Source of the DNA: Acinetobacter halotolerans
GTDB lineage: Bacteria; Pseudomonadota; Gammaproteobacteria; Pseudomonadales; Moraxellaceae
Length of the DNA stretch: 64,000 nucleotides
NCBI RefSeq assembly: GCF_004208515.1
Contig: NZ_SGIM01000010.1
Location: 1 to 64,000, forward strand
Reading direction: 5' to 3'
Below, piece after piece: positions 35,477 to 44,650 of the stretch. A program made the translations under genes and the position numbers. Within the stretch, counting starts at the first letter, position 1; every line of letters starts with the position of its first letter. The notes beneath the pieces are model-generated. The model was not told the DNA's origin. It ran no database searches and saw nothing but the letters and a program-made list of their open reading frames with translations.

Positions 35477-36886
35477 ATGAAACCCGTTATTGCGCTCATT
35501 GGTCGTCCAAACGTCGGAAAATCAACGCTATTTAACCAAATCACAAAAAGTCGTGATGCTTTGGTTGCTGACTTCGCTGGTTTAACTCGTGACCGCAAAT
35601 ATGGTGATGCGGTTTTTCAAAATAAATCATTCATTGTCGTCGATACGGGTGGTATCGGTGAAAATGAAGGCGGTATTGATAGTTACATGGCAGAGCAGTC
35701 AAAAACTGCAATTAATGAAGCTGACATTATCGTTTTTGTGGTTGATGCGCGTGCCGGTCTATTGGCTTCGGACGAACAAATCGCACGAGAACTGCGTACA
35801 TTAGGCAAAAAAATCTACCTCGTTGCCAACAAAGTGGATGGTGTTCACGCTGAAGCGGCTTTGGTTGAGTTTTATAAGCTTGGTATGGGTGAACCCTTAC
35901 AAGTGGCTGCCAGTCATGGGCGTGGTGTGCAACAAATGCTTGAGGATGTCTTGGTTGATGTTCCTGAAGATGAAAGCGATGAAGCACATGATAAAGCTAC
36001 AGGTTTACGTTTAGCCATTATTGGTCGTCCAAACGTGGGTAAATCGACTCTGGTCAACCGTTTGCTCGGTGAAGATCGTGTGGTTGCATTTGATGAACCT
36101 GGTACAACACGTGATTCTATCTATATTCCATTTGAGCGTGATGGGCGTAAATACACCTTGATTGATACTGCAGGTGTGCGTCGTAAAGGTAAAGTCGATG
36201 AAATGATTGAGAAATTCTCAATTGTGAAAACGCTACAAGCGATTAAAGATGCACATGTCATTGTTGTGGTTCTGGATGCGCGTGAAGGTGTGGTCGAACA
36301 AGATTTGCATCTGATTGGTTATGCGCTAGAAGCTGGACGTGCCATGTTGATTGCCATTAATAAATGGGACAACATGACCGAATATGACCGTAAACAATGT
36401 AAGTTGGATGTTGATCGCCGCTTTGATTTTATTCCATGGGCAAAAGTACATTTAATCTCTGCATTGCATGGTACTGGGGTGGGGGAAATGTATCCAACCA
36501 TCCATCGTGCTTATGAATCGTCACATTTAAAAGTTTCACCTGCAAAACTCACCCAGATTTTGAATGATGCTACAGAAGCGCATCAACCGCCAATGATTGG
36601 TGGTAAGCGAATTAAAATGCGTTACGCGCATATGGGGGGACAAAACCCACCAACGATCGTTGTTCACGGTAATAAGGTTGATAAAACCCCTGCAGATTAT
36701 CGCCGTTATCTCGAAAATGTGTTCCGTAAAGTGTATAAGTTGGAAGGAACGCCAGTTCGTGTTGATTTCAAAACTTCGGACAATCCATTTGAAGGTCGTA
36801 AATCGATGGTTGATGAGCGTGTTGCTGCACGTAAACGCCGTTATGTGCAGAAGTTCAAAAAAGCTGAGAAAAAAATGAAGCGTTAA
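35477..36886 (+). CDS. der: Ribosome biogenesis GTPase Der
   Basis: A 469-residue protein with two tandem GTPase domains. Each has a [10 protein letters not shown]-loop (near residues 8 and 184) and the paired switch motifs VDTGGIG and [11 protein letters not shown]; the base-recognition motifs are NKVD and NKWD. A KH-like domain with [18 protein letters not shown] ends the protein, followed by a Lys/Arg-rich tail. Der is essential for 50S subunit maturation. Confidence 0.98.
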   Translation: MKPVIALIGRPNVGKSTLFNQITKSRDALVADFAGLTRDRKYGDAVFQNKSFIVVDTGGIGENEGGIDSYMAEQSKTAINEADIIVFVVDARAGLLASDEQIARELRTLGKKIYLVANKVDGVHAEAALVEFYKLGMGEPLQVAASHGRGVQQMLEDVLVDVPEDESDEAHDKATGLRLAIIGRPNVGKSTLVNRLLGEDRVVAFDEPGTTRDSIYIPFERDGRKYTLIDTAGVRRKGKVDEMIEKFSIVKTLQAIKDAHVIVVVLDAREGVVEQDLHLIGYALEAGRAMLIAINKWDNMTEYDRKQCKLDVDRRFDFIPWAKVHLISALHGTGVGEMYPTIHRAYESSHLKVSPAKLTQILNDATEAHQPPMIGGKRIKMRYAHMGGQNPPTIVVHGNKVDKTPADYRRYLENVFRKVYKLEGTPVRVDFKTSDNPFEGRKSMVDERVAARKRRYVQKFKKAEKKMKR

Positions 36887-36902
36887 TTAACGATAAAATG
36901 AT

Positions 36903-36930
36903 AAGCCCAAACTTTGTTTTGGGCTTTTTT
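36903..36930 (+). terminator. Terminator after der
   Basis: AAGCCCAAA and TTTGGGCTT form a 9-bp inverted repeat with a short loop, followed by a T-run. It isolates der from the APE cluster. Confidence 0.88.
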
Positions 36931-37060
36931 AATGGGAAATTTTAGAGTATTTAAGTTAATAGTTTATTTTATTGTTTAGTAAAACTTTATATTCTATTTA
37001 TTTCTAACTGGTACTAAAAAAATATTAATATAAGATATTGAAATATATTAAAAATATTTT

Positions 37061-37089
37061 TTTGTTAAATTTGGTGACAGTGATATAAT
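37061..37089 (+). promoter_or_regulatory. Probable promoter of the aryl polyene operon
   Basis: TATAAT at 37084-37089 is a perfect -10 box, 17 bp after a weak -35 (TTTGTT, 37061-37066), in a very AT-rich gap of about 200 bp that follows the der terminator. The weak -35 suggests that an activator may be needed. A palindrome lies just downstream at 37115. Confidence 0.6.
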
Positions 37090-37114
37090 GCGCCCACAAA
37101 ATATTATTGATGAA

Positions 37115-37134
37115 TGTGTTTATACATAAACACA
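37115..37134. repeat. Palindrome in the aryl polyene operon leader
   Basis: TGTGTTTATACATAAACACA has perfect 9-bp arms around a 2-bp centre. It lies about 20 bp after the expected transcription start and 7 bp before the start codon at 37141, so it could be an operator or an mRNA hairpin near the ribosome site. Confidence 0.6.
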
Positions 37135-37140
37135 TGGACG

Positions 37141-37779
37141 ATGTATCGCATGTTAAAACTACATCTAACGCAGCCTCAGCTTAGCAATGCTCAGCAAAAT
37201 TTTGCTGCACTGGATGAGATTCCAGCGATGCAGCGTCGTCGTTTATCATTATTAGCCAAAATGGCATTGCAAAGTGCTTTAACTACACTAGATGATCAAT
37301 CTGTTGATTATATCGTGTGGGTTTCGAAGTATGGCGATGAAGAAAAAACACTGCGTATTTTACAAGATGTACTCAGTGGGCAAACGCCATCTCCCACGCA
37401 ATTTTCAACTTCTGTGCATAATGCAATCGCGGGTTTATATTCGATTTTATGCCATGATGATACGCCATCGACTAGTTTAAGTTGTGAGTGGACAGAGGCT
37501 TTGATTGAAGCTTATGCCATTCTAAAAGCACAGCCCCATGTACAAAAAGTACTTGTTGTAGCGTACGATCAAGCATTACCGACCGTTTATAGTGATGCGT
37601 GGGACTTTCCTGCATTTGCACTTTCAACGGTAGTGAGTTTGGCGCAGCCTAATTTAGAGGTGCTTGATTTAACTAGTTCAGCATCATCAGGTTCGATGTC
37701 AATGGAAAGTTTGGCTTTTTATCAATTCTGGCAAACAGCAGATATCAATCCATCTGCATCGAGATGGAAAAAATGTTAA
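37141..37779 (+). CDS. apeC: Aryl polyene ketosynthase chain-length factor (ApeC-like)
   Basis: About 213 residues, a short beta-ketoacyl-synthase-like protein of the kind that opens APE clusters. YIVWVSKYGDEEKTLRILQDVL and the following QFSTSVHNAIAGLYSIL match the N-terminal KS domain, but where a KS has its active Cys (ACSSS) this has VHNAIAG, so it cannot condense on its own. In E. coli, ApeC pairs with the ketosynthase ApeO. First gene of the cluster; the start could also be ATG 37150 or the less likely 37114, which would include the palindrome. Its end overlaps the next gene by 16 bases. Confidence 0.8.
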   Translation: MYRMLKLHLTQPQLSNAQQNFAALDEIPAMQRRRLSLLAKMALQSALTTLDDQSVDYIVWVSKYGDEEKTLRILQDVLSGQTPSPTQFSTSVHNAIAGLYSILCHDDTPSTSLSCEWTEALIEAYAILKAQPHVQKVLVVAYDQALPTVYSDAWDFPAFALSTVVSLAQPNLEVLDLTSSASSGSMSMESLAFYQFWQTADINPSASRWKKC

Positions 37780-38573
37780 AACTCAAAGAAATCAAACAAA
37801 AAAGTAATTATCTTTGGCGTGTGGCTGCGACGGGATTGAGTTTTGCGAGCTTTGGTGTCGGTGGTATCGGGATTGCAACGGTTGTTGCACCCTTGGTTCG
37901 ATTGAGTAGTTCAAGTCCAGAAGTACGTCAGCAACGGGCGCAACAAGTGATCCGCTATAGTTTTAAAGGCTTTACGGAAATGATGGTGAAGCTCGGGATT
38001 ATGAGCTATTCCGTTGAGGGTTTGCATAAGCTACAAAATAGTCGACAAGAACTGGTGATCGCTAATCATCCGACTTTAATTGATGTGGTGGTCATGATTG
38101 GATTGATGCAGCAAGCCAACTGTGTGGTCAAACAATCGCTATGGTCTAATCCGTTTACGCGTGGTCCCGTCCGAAGTGCAGGTTATATTCTCAATGCAGG
38201 TTCGCAACAGTTTATTGAAGATTCTGTAGCGCGTTTACAGGAGCAGGGTGCAGCTTCTTTACTGATCTTTCCAGAAGGAACCAGAACAGAAAAAGGCGAA
38301 CGTTTAAATGAGTTTCAGCGTGGTGCTGCAAATATTGCCATTCGAGCCAATGTACCGATCCGTCCAGTTTTGATAAGCTGCACGCCATCAACTTTGACCA
38401 AAAATGAAAAGTGGTATCATGTGCCAGCACAGCCTTTTCATATTGAAATTAAGGTGCTCGATGCAATTGAAATTAAGGACATGTTAGTGGATTCAGATAT
38501 AACACCAAAACAAGTCCGTCAGTTGAATCAACGTTTTTATCAAATTTTTAATGATGAGTTATCGAAAAAATGA
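37764..38573 (+). CDS. Lysophospholipid acyltransferase-like protein of the APE cluster
   Basis: A 269-residue PlsC-family acyltransferase. It has the NHPTLID form of the HX4D catalytic motif near residue 93 and the FPEGTRTEKGE substrate motif near residue 171, with a membrane segment near residues 20-45. It corresponds by position to ApeD and may transfer the polyene, or a fatty acyl group, to a lipid carrier. It overlaps apeC and the first carrier-protein gene. Confidence 0.82.
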   Translation: MEKMLKLKEIKQKSNYLWRVAATGLSFASFGVGGIGIATVVAPLVRLSSSSPEVRQQRAQQVIRYSFKGFTEMMVKLGIMSYSVEGLHKLQNSRQELVIANHPTLIDVVVMIGLMQQANCVVKQSLWSNPFTRGPVRSAGYILNAGSQQFIEDSVARLQEQGAASLLIFPEGTRTEKGERLNEFQRGAANIAIRANVPIRPVLISCTPSTLTKNEKWYHVPAQPFHIEIKVLDAIEIKDMLVDSDITPKQVRQLNQRFYQIFNDELSKK

Positions 38574-38830
38574 GCAATCTTGCTGATGAATTAAAGCAAA
38601 TGATTATTGATGTTCTCGCACTCGAGGATATTAGCATCAGTGATATTGAGACCGAAGCACCATTGTTTGGTGATGGCTTAGGTTTAGATTCGATTGATGC
38701 TTTGGAGTTAGGTTTGGCATTGAAGAAGCGTTACAACATTCATTTAAATGCAGAGTCCGATGAAACCAAACAGCATTTTAAATCAATTCAAAGTTTAGTG
38801 GCTTTGGTTGAAGCGCAGCAAGCCGTTTAA
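38570..38830 (+). CDS. apeE: Acyl carrier protein (ApeE-like)
   Basis: An 86-residue acyl carrier protein. The DSID motif places the phosphopantetheine on Ser41 (GLGLDSIDALELGLALKKRY). It would carry the growing aryl polyene chain. It overlaps the upstream acyltransferase gene by four bases and is 11 bp from the next carrier gene. Which of the two carriers accepts the starter cannot be told from sequence alone. Confidence 0.88.
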   Translation: MSNLADELKQMIIDVLALEDISISDIETEAPLFGDGLGLDSIDALELGLALKKRYNIHLNAESDETKQHFKSIQSLVALVEAQQAV

Positions 38831-38841
38831 GGAGTAGATCA

Positions 38842-39090
38842 ATGTTAACTCAAGAACATGTGCTGGCAAAACTCAGAGAGTGGATGCAGGATCTATTTGA
38901 AATTGAACCTGAAGATATTCGTCTCGATTCAAATTTATATGAAGATCTTGATGTCGATAGCATTGATGCGATTGATCTTGTGGTCAAAATCAAGGAATTG
39001 ACAGGTAAACAAGTACAACCTGAAGATTTTAAAGCAGTCAGAACGGTCTTGGATGTTGTTACGGTCATTCAAAATATGACGGCTGAATGA
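38842..39090 (+). CDS. apeF: Acyl carrier protein (ApeF-like)
   Basis: An 82-residue carrier protein with the DSID site at Ser40 (DLDVDSIDAIDLVVKIKEL). It is clearly different from the 38570 protein. A good GGAG ribosome site precedes it. It overlaps the 39087 gene by four bases. Confidence 0.88.
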   Translation: MLTQEHVLAKLREWMQDLFEIEPEDIRLDSNLYEDLDVDSIDAIDLVVKIKELTGKQVQPEDFKAVRTVLDVVTVIQNMTAE

Positions 39091-39641
39091 GACATCTGCT
39101 CAGAGGCATACTGATCACATTTTTTGTGTTGTATCCCTTTATTGTAGGTTGGAGTTTGTCACACGGACAATTTGTCTGGGTCAGTGTGTTACTGGTGGTT
39201 TTGGGTATTGTCCGACTGATTAGTGCTAGAAAAAATGATTTGATGTTGCCTTTGACTGGGCTGGCGATTGTTTGTGGTGGACTGAGCTTGATTTTAAAAG
39301 ATCATGCATGGTTAAAACTCTATCCTGTGGGGATGAGTGTCGGAGCATTGTTGATTTTTGCGCTGACCTTATATAAACCACCCTCAATGATCGAACGTTT
39401 TGCTCGTTTAGTTGAGCCGGATTTGCCTGAATCAGGTGTGCGGTGGACGCGTAAAGTCACCATGGTTTGGTGTGGGTTTTTTAGCATGAATGCCATGATT
39501 GCTTTGGGAACCGTATTTGCGCCAATGAAATTTTGGGTCATTTATAATGGCTTTATTTCTTATGTATTGATGGGCGTATTGTTTTTAGGGGAATTCATCT
39601 TACGTAAACGTCATCAGCGTTTAAATCAGGTCAATACTTAA
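39087..39641 (+). CDS. Inner-membrane protein of APE clusters (COG4648-like)
   Basis: A 184-residue protein with about five membrane segments: near residues 5-20, 30-45, 55-70, 75-92 and 145-175. The loop FARLVEPDLPESGVRWTRKVTMVWCGFFSMNAMIAL is the conserved part known from APE clusters (ApeG position). Function not known; membrane assembly of the pigment is a guess. Confidence 0.75.
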   Translation: MRHLLRGILITFFVLYPFIVGWSLSHGQFVWVSVLLVVLGIVRLISARKNDLMLPLTGLAIVCGGLSLILKDHAWLKLYPVGMSVGALLIFALTLYKPPSMIERFARLVEPDLPESGVRWTRKVTMVWCGFFSMNAMIALGTVFAPMKFWVIYNGFISYVLMGVLFLGEFILRKRHQRLNQVNT

Positions 39642-39654
39642 ATGGTTTTGTGAA

Positions 39655-41355
39655 ATGATTGCACCCCTTCATTTTTATAATGAGTCCGATTCAGCCCAAA
39701 TATTTTGTATTGGTGCTGAGTTTCAAAATATTGTTTATGCCGCTTTTTGGCAGGACGTGCTTGAACAATCGACTGCGATTGAATATTTGGCACAATCGAC
39801 TTGGGCATTGTGGGAACAAGACAGTTATGATTTTATGGTGCTGTTTTTTGCTGGCTTATTGGCAAATAAAAAAATTATTTTACCGCCCAATCGTGTGCGT
39901 AATTTAGAACAACAACTGGCACAGCAGGACATCTATTTTTTAACGCGGCAACAACATCTTTCCGAATCTCTATCTCCTAAGGCGGAGCGTGCAGTTGATT
40001 TTATTGTAGAACGTTTGGCGAAAATAAAAAATGATGAATTTTTAAATGCTGCGCAGATTAGCTTTTTTACTTCAGGTTCAACTGGGGAACCGAAACAGAT
40101 TGAACGTACCTTAAAGCAATTGTTAAACGAAGTGCGTGGGCTCGCAGCAAGTTTTTCATTTGCTGAACAGTGTCTCGCCATCGCTACGGTCAGCCATCAA
40201 CATATTTATGGATTATTATTTAAGTTGCTCTTGCCGCTAGCTACGGGGCGTAGTTTCTACAATCCTCAATTGGCATTTCCAGAAGATGTCATTCAAGTGC
40301 AGCAAAGGTTACTGCAATCGGGATACCTAAATTATGTGGTATCGAGTCCTGCTTTACTCAAGCGTTGGACCAGTGAATTGCGATTACAACACTGTGAAAT
40401 GGTGTTTAGTTCAGGTGGGAAACTGGATGTAGGCATTCGTCCCAATTTGAATGTGCCGATTATTGAAGTTTTAGGCAGTTCTGAAACAGGCGGTATTGCA
40501 CATCGTAAACAAGATGATGCGGCTTGGACAGCATTTGAAAATGTCGAGATTCAGATTTCTGATCGTCAGCAACTGATGGTCAAAAGTGATCATGCGGGTG
40601 AGCAAGGTTGGATCATGACGGGAGATGCAGCTGAATGGATGGTGATTGCTCAGAAACAGTTTAGCCTGTTAGGACGTTTAGATCGGATTGTTAAACTCGA
40701 AGAAAAACGTTTAAGTTTGGATGCGATTGAACAGACGCTGAATATTCTTGATGACGTTCAACAAAGCCATGCCTTAGTGATTGAGCATCAGCATCGACAG
40801 ATTTTGGCTGCTATCGTGGTTTTGACACCAACTGCACAGCAACAATTGATCCAATTGGGTAAAGCCGCTTTTGTTAAAACACTCAAACAACAACTCCAGT
40901 TTCAACTGGAAACGCTAGCGATTCCAAGACAATGGCGCTTTCTGAGTCAAATTCCACAAAATGCCCAATCGAAACGAGATAAAAATTATTTAAAGGCATT
41001 ATTTTCTATGATGTTACAGCCTGTGATGTTGTCGCAATGGCAAGCACAAGACAGTCAGTTTTTTAGTCTGGAATTTCCGTCTGAATTGGCATGTTTTAAA
41101 GGACATTTTCCGAATCAACCGATTTATCCTGGCGTGGGGCAAATCAGTTTTATCCAACAGTTTGCTAAACAGGTATGGGCAGATCTGGATTGGTGTCAGG
41201 GTTTCGAGCAGCTTAAATTTCAAAATCTGATTCGTCCTTATACCGTGGTGCAGCTCAAACTCAGTCGTAAAGAGCACAAGGTGAGTTTTGAAATGAGCAC
41301 AGATCAGCATACACTGGCTTCAGGTCGTTTATTATTTTCTGTAGCGCGTGCTTAG
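39655..41355 (+). CDS. Acyl-activating ligase fused to a hotdog dehydratase (ApeH-ApeI type)
   Basis: A 566-residue two-domain protein. Residues 1-440 are an adenylate-forming ligase with the phosphate loop ISFFTSGSTGEPKQIE and MTGDAAEW, expected to load an aryl (cinnamoyl- or benzoyl-type) starter onto a carrier protein. From about residue 455 a FabZ-like hotdog domain follows with CFKGHFPNQPIYPGV; where FabZ has the catalytic Glu after that motif this reads GQISFIQQ, so the acid is apparently missing or elsewhere. In E. coli, ApeH and ApeI are separate. Its end overlaps the start region of the GT2 gene. Confidence 0.84.
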   Translation: MIAPLHFYNESDSAQIFCIGAEFQNIVYAAFWQDVLEQSTAIEYLAQSTWALWEQDSYDFMVLFFAGLLANKKIILPPNRVRNLEQQLAQQDIYFLTRQQHLSESLSPKAERAVDFIVERLAKIKNDEFLNAAQISFFTSGSTGEPKQIERTLKQLLNEVRGLAASFSFAEQCLAIATVSHQHIYGLLFKLLLPLATGRSFYNPQLAFPEDVIQVQQRLLQSGYLNYVVSSPALLKRWTSELRLQHCEMVFSSGGKLDVGIRPNLNVPIIEVLGSSETGGIAHRKQDDAAWTAFENVEIQISDRQQLMVKSDHAGEQGWIMTGDAAEWMVIAQKQFSLLGRLDRIVKLEEKRLSLDAIEQTLNILDDVQQSHALVIEHQHRQILAAIVVLTPTAQQQLIQLGKAAFVKTLKQQLQFQLETLAIPRQWRFLSQIPQNAQSKRDKNYLKALFSMMLQPVMLSQWQAQDSQFFSLEFPSELACFKGHFPNQPIYPGVGQISFIQQFAKQVWADLDWCQGFEQLKFQNLIRPYTVVQLKLSRKEHKVSFEMSTDQHTLASGRLLFSVARA

Positions 41356-41365
41356 GAGTTCAATC

Positions 41366-42133
41366 ATGTTGGATGGTCTGTTGAAATACGGCATCGTGAT
41401 TCCTGTCTATAATCATCCGCACTATCTCGCTGATCTGGTGCAGCATTTGCAACAATTTCAGTATCCGATCATTTTGATCAATGATGGTAGCCATGCCGCA
41501 TGTAGTGAAATTTTGCGACAATTGGCGCAACAAAATCAACATGTACATTTGGTTGAACATGCGACCAATCAAGGTAAAGGTCAGGCTGTGATTACAGGGT
41601 TGCGTTATGCTACCGAAATGGGGATGACACACCTCTTGCAGCTCGATGCAGATGGACAACATCACTGGGAGGATGTTGCTAAATTTTTCCGATTGTCGCA
41701 ACAACACCCCGAAGCAATGGTGATTGGACAGCCGATTTTTGATGCTTCTGTCCCGAAAAAACGCCTATATGGTCGTTATGTGACCCACTTTTGGGTGTGG
41801 CTCAATAGTCTATCTTTAGAGATTAAAGACAGCATGTGTGGCTTTCGGATTTATCCTTTGAATAAAACCATTCCTATCTTAGATAAAGCCAAATTTCAGC
41901 CACGCATGGGTTTCGATAGTGAAATTCTTGTACGCTTAAAATGGGAAAATACCCCGTTTATTAATGTGCCTACGCCTGTGATTTATCCTGAACATGGTAT
42001 CTCCCATTTTAATGTATGGCGTGACAATATCGGCTTGAGTCAAGCCCATGCTCGATTATTTGCTGGTATGTTGATTCGCTTGCCTCAATTGCTTTGGCAA
42101 AAACGTGGTTCTGGTAAGTCTCGGGCAGATTAA
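41366..42133 (+). CDS. GT2-family glycosyltransferase of the APE cluster
   Basis: A 255-residue family 2 glycosyltransferase resembling dolichol-phosphate-mannose synthases: YGIVIPVYNHPHYL, LINDGSHAACSEIL, a QLDADGQHHWED metal-binding motif and an FRIYPL segment. AGGAG at 41354-41358 is 7 bases before ATG 41366; ATG 41348 is in frame but badly placed. Together with the next acyltransferase it corresponds to the two halves of E. coli ApeJ, which here are separate genes that overlap by one base. Confidence 0.85.
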   Translation: MLDGLLKYGIVIPVYNHPHYLADLVQHLQQFQYPIILINDGSHAACSEILRQLAQQNQHVHLVEHATNQGKGQAVITGLRYATEMGMTHLLQLDADGQHHWEDVAKFFRLSQQHPEAMVIGQPIFDASVPKKRLYGRYVTHFWVWLNSLSLEIKDSMCGFRIYPLNKTIPILDKAKFQPRMGFDSEILVRLKWENTPFINVPTPVIYPEHGISHFNVWRDNIGLSQAHARLFAGMLIRLPQLLWQKRGSGKSRAD

Positions 42134-43068
42134 TGACAAACCCTCAGCACACGCCGAATGATACTTGGCATGACATTAAAGAGCGCGGCGGTATGTTACC
42201 GCTCATGCTCATGCTTGGCTTTTATCGTTGTGGCGGGCGTTGGCTATGTCGGGTGATTCTGTATTTTGTTATTATGTGGTATTGGTTATTTGCGGTAGCT
42301 GCGCGGCAGGCTTCTTTGCAATATTTGCAGCGTGTACATCAGTTTGCAGGTCCTCAGTCGCCTTTTACAACGATGCCAACGTGGGCAAATAGTTATGCTC
42401 ATTTTATGCAGTTTGGTGAATGTATTCTGGATAAAATAGAGGGTTGGTTGGGACATATTCCAGAGCAAAAACTGGAATTAATAGGCCATCAGCATTTTCA
42501 ACAACATTATCAAAAGGGTACGATTATTATCGTATCGCATTTTGGCAATATTGAGTTATTACGTGCGCTGAAATCCGAACATCCACAAAAAATTAATGTA
42601 CTGGTTTATCAAAAGCACGCGACACAATTTAATCAGTTTCTCAAAAAGTTGAATACTAAAGCCGATGTAAATTTGATTGCTGTTGATGAACTTGGCATTG
42701 AAACCGCCATGCTGTTACAAGAAAAAATGCAGCAGGGTGAATGGGTGATTGTGGCAGCAGATCGCATTCCTGTGCAGTCAGATCGGGTGCAAAGTGTTCC
42801 ATTTTTAGGTGAATCTGCCCAATTCCCACAAGGGGCTTGGATTTTGGCAAATTTACTTAAAGTGCCTGTTCTCGCTGTATTTTGTTATCGTGCACAGCAT
42901 AAGTTTCAGGTGCATATTCATCATCTTGCAGATCAAATCGATTTACCTCGAAAAACTCGACTCAGTAGTATGCAACAAGTGACTCAGGCATACGTTGCCG
43001 TGTTAGAACAACATTGCTTGGCTGCACCGTATCAATGGTTTAATTTTTATCAGTTTTGGACAAAATAA
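42133..43068 (+). CDS. LpxL/HtrB-type acyltransferase of the APE cluster
   Basis: A 311-residue protein with one N-terminal membrane segment (WLCRVILYFVIMWYWLFAVA). The catalytic HX4E motif is SHFGNIELL near residue 136, and VAADRIPVQSDRV is the arginine-containing second motif of lipid-A-type acyltransferases. It may attach the polyene or a fatty acid to a glycolipid acceptor. It starts within the stop of the GT2 gene. Confidence 0.82.
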   Translation: MTNPQHTPNDTWHDIKERGGMLPLMLMLGFYRCGGRWLCRVILYFVIMWYWLFAVAARQASLQYLQRVHQFAGPQSPFTTMPTWANSYAHFMQFGECILDKIEGWLGHIPEQKLELIGHQHFQQHYQKGTIIIVSHFGNIELLRALKSEHPQKINVLVYQKHATQFNQFLKKLNTKADVNLIAVDELGIETAMLLQEKMQQGEWVIVAADRIPVQSDRVQSVPFLGESAQFPQGAWILANLLKVPVLAVFCYRAQHKFQVHIHHLADQIDLPRKTRLSSMQQVTQAYVAVLEQHCLAAPYQWFNFYQFWTK

Positions 43069-43069
43069 C

Positions 43070-44641
43070 GTGAATGCAAGTCAAATGGGATCAATGATCA
43101 AGCCAGTGGTGATTGTTGGAGAACAACCGCTCAGTATTGAAGACGTGGTAGCAGTTGCTCGAAATGAATGTCGTGTCGCACTCCCAGAAACAAATGCTTG
43201 GCGTGAATTAATTCAACGCGGTGCAGACTTTTTGGATCAATTACTTGCCGATGAAGGTGTGATCTATGGCGTGACCACAGGTTATGGTGACTCGTGTCTG
43301 GTAGAGATTCCGATGCACCAAGTCCATGAATTGCCTTTACATTTATCGCGTTTTCATGGCTGTGGCTTGGGCGAAAACTTGGATCTGATCACAGCGCGTG
43401 CCGTGGTGGTGACACGGTTATGTTCATTGGCTCGTGGTTATTCAGGGGTGTCTTTGGCATTGCTGGAACGTTTGGTGTGGATGCTGAATGAAAATGTGAT
43501 TCCTGTGATTCCCTCCGAGGGTTCAGTCGGCGCAAGTGGAGATTTAACCCCACTGTCCTATATCGCAGGAGCATTGGTCGGCGAGCGTGATGTTTATGAT
43601 CAAGATCAAAGTCGAGTTGTTCCAATTGCACAGGTCTATGTTGAAAAAGGTTTACAGCCCTTAACCTTACGTCCAAAAGAAGGTTTGGCGTTAATGAATG
43701 GCACAGCTGTAATGACCGCGATTGCTTGCTTAAATTATAAGAAAGCCGAGCAAATCAGTTTAGCTAGTACTTTGATTACTGCACTGAATGTTTGGGCATT
43801 GGAGGGCAATCCAAGTCATTTTGATGAAGTGTTATTTGCACAAAAACCACATCAAGGACAGCAACAGATTGCTCAACAACTACGTGTATGGCTGAATAGC
43901 GAAGTACAAACTGCGCATCAAAGTCCACGCTTGCAGGATCGTTATTCCTTACGTTGTGCGCCACATATTATTGGTGTATTTGAAGATTCAAAAACATGGT
44001 TACGTCAGTTTATAGAAAATGAATTGAACTCCAGTAATGACAATCCTTTGATTGACCCGATTCACTTACGGGTTTTACATGGTGGGCATTTCTACGGTGG
44101 ACACATTGCCCAAGCGATGGATAGCTTAAAGATCATGATTGCCAATATTGCAGACTTGATGGATCGACAAATGGCGCAATTAGTTGATCATAAAATGAAT
44201 CATGGTTTGCCACGTAATTTGACAGGTTCAAGTGCAGATCGTTTACCTTTGAATCATGGTTTTAAAGCCGTACAAATCGGTGTGTCGGCTTGGACGGCAG
44301 AAGCCTTAAAAAATACTTTAGCGGCATCTATTTTTTCTCGTTCAACTGAATGTCATAACCAAGATAAAGTCAGTATGGGAACCATTGCCGCTCGAGATGC
44401 CACCCGAGTGATTACCTTAACGCAACAAGTGCTCGCTGCTTTGTGCTGTGCCAGTGTACAAGCCGTGCATCTGAAAGGCGTGGAGTCAAAGTTGAGTCCA
44501 ACTTTACAGGCTTTTGTCGCATGGACGTTGCAAAGCTTTGCATTGCTTGAAGAAGATCGTCCTTTGCAAACTGAATTACAACAGATCATTGATCGTTTCG
44601 ACAATTTTGAATTGTTTAATCAGTTTGTGGATCAAGCTTAG
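43070..44641 (+). CDS. Aromatic amino acid ammonia-lyase (HAL/PAL/TAL family)
   Basis: A 523-residue ammonia-lyase. Ala155-Ser156-Gly157 in SVGASGDLTPLSY form the MIO cofactor; Tyr66 (VIYGVTTGYGD) is the catalytic base. The pair that sets substrate preference is Phe95-His96 (LSRFHGCGLG), where histidine lyases have Ser-His. It should release ammonia from tyrosine or phenylalanine to give a (coumaroyl or cinnamoyl) starter acid for the ligase at 39655. The gene uses GTG at 43070; ATG 43085 is an alternative. Substrate is inferred from context. Confidence 0.85.
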   Translation: MNASQMGSMIKPVVIVGEQPLSIEDVVAVARNECRVALPETNAWRELIQRGADFLDQLLADEGVIYGVTTGYGDSCLVEIPMHQVHELPLHLSRFHGCGLGENLDLITARAVVVTRLCSLARGYSGVSLALLERLVWMLNENVIPVIPSEGSVGASGDLTPLSYIAGALVGERDVYDQDQSRVVPIAQVYVEKGLQPLTLRPKEGLALMNGTAVMTAIACLNYKKAEQISLASTLITALNVWALEGNPSHFDEVLFAQKPHQGQQQIAQQLRVWLNSEVQTAHQSPRLQDRYSLRCAPHIIGVFEDSKTWLRQFIENELNSSNDNPLIDPIHLRVLHGGHFYGGHIAQAMDSLKIMIANIADLMDRQMAQLVDHKMNHGLPRNLTGSSADRLPLNHGFKAVQIGVSAWTAEALKNTLAASIFSRSTECHNQDKVSMGTIAARDATRVITLTQQVLAALCCASVQAVHLKGVESKLSPTLQAFVAWTLQSFALLEEDRPLQTELQQIIDRFDNFELFNQFVDQA

Positions 44642-44650
44642 GAGTGTCAC

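Noticed and set aside
37114-37140. Earlier start codon for the first APE gene
   Set aside because: Starting at 37114 would place the palindrome inside the coding sequence and add nine residues (MCLYINTWT) unlike the family; no ribosome site precedes it.
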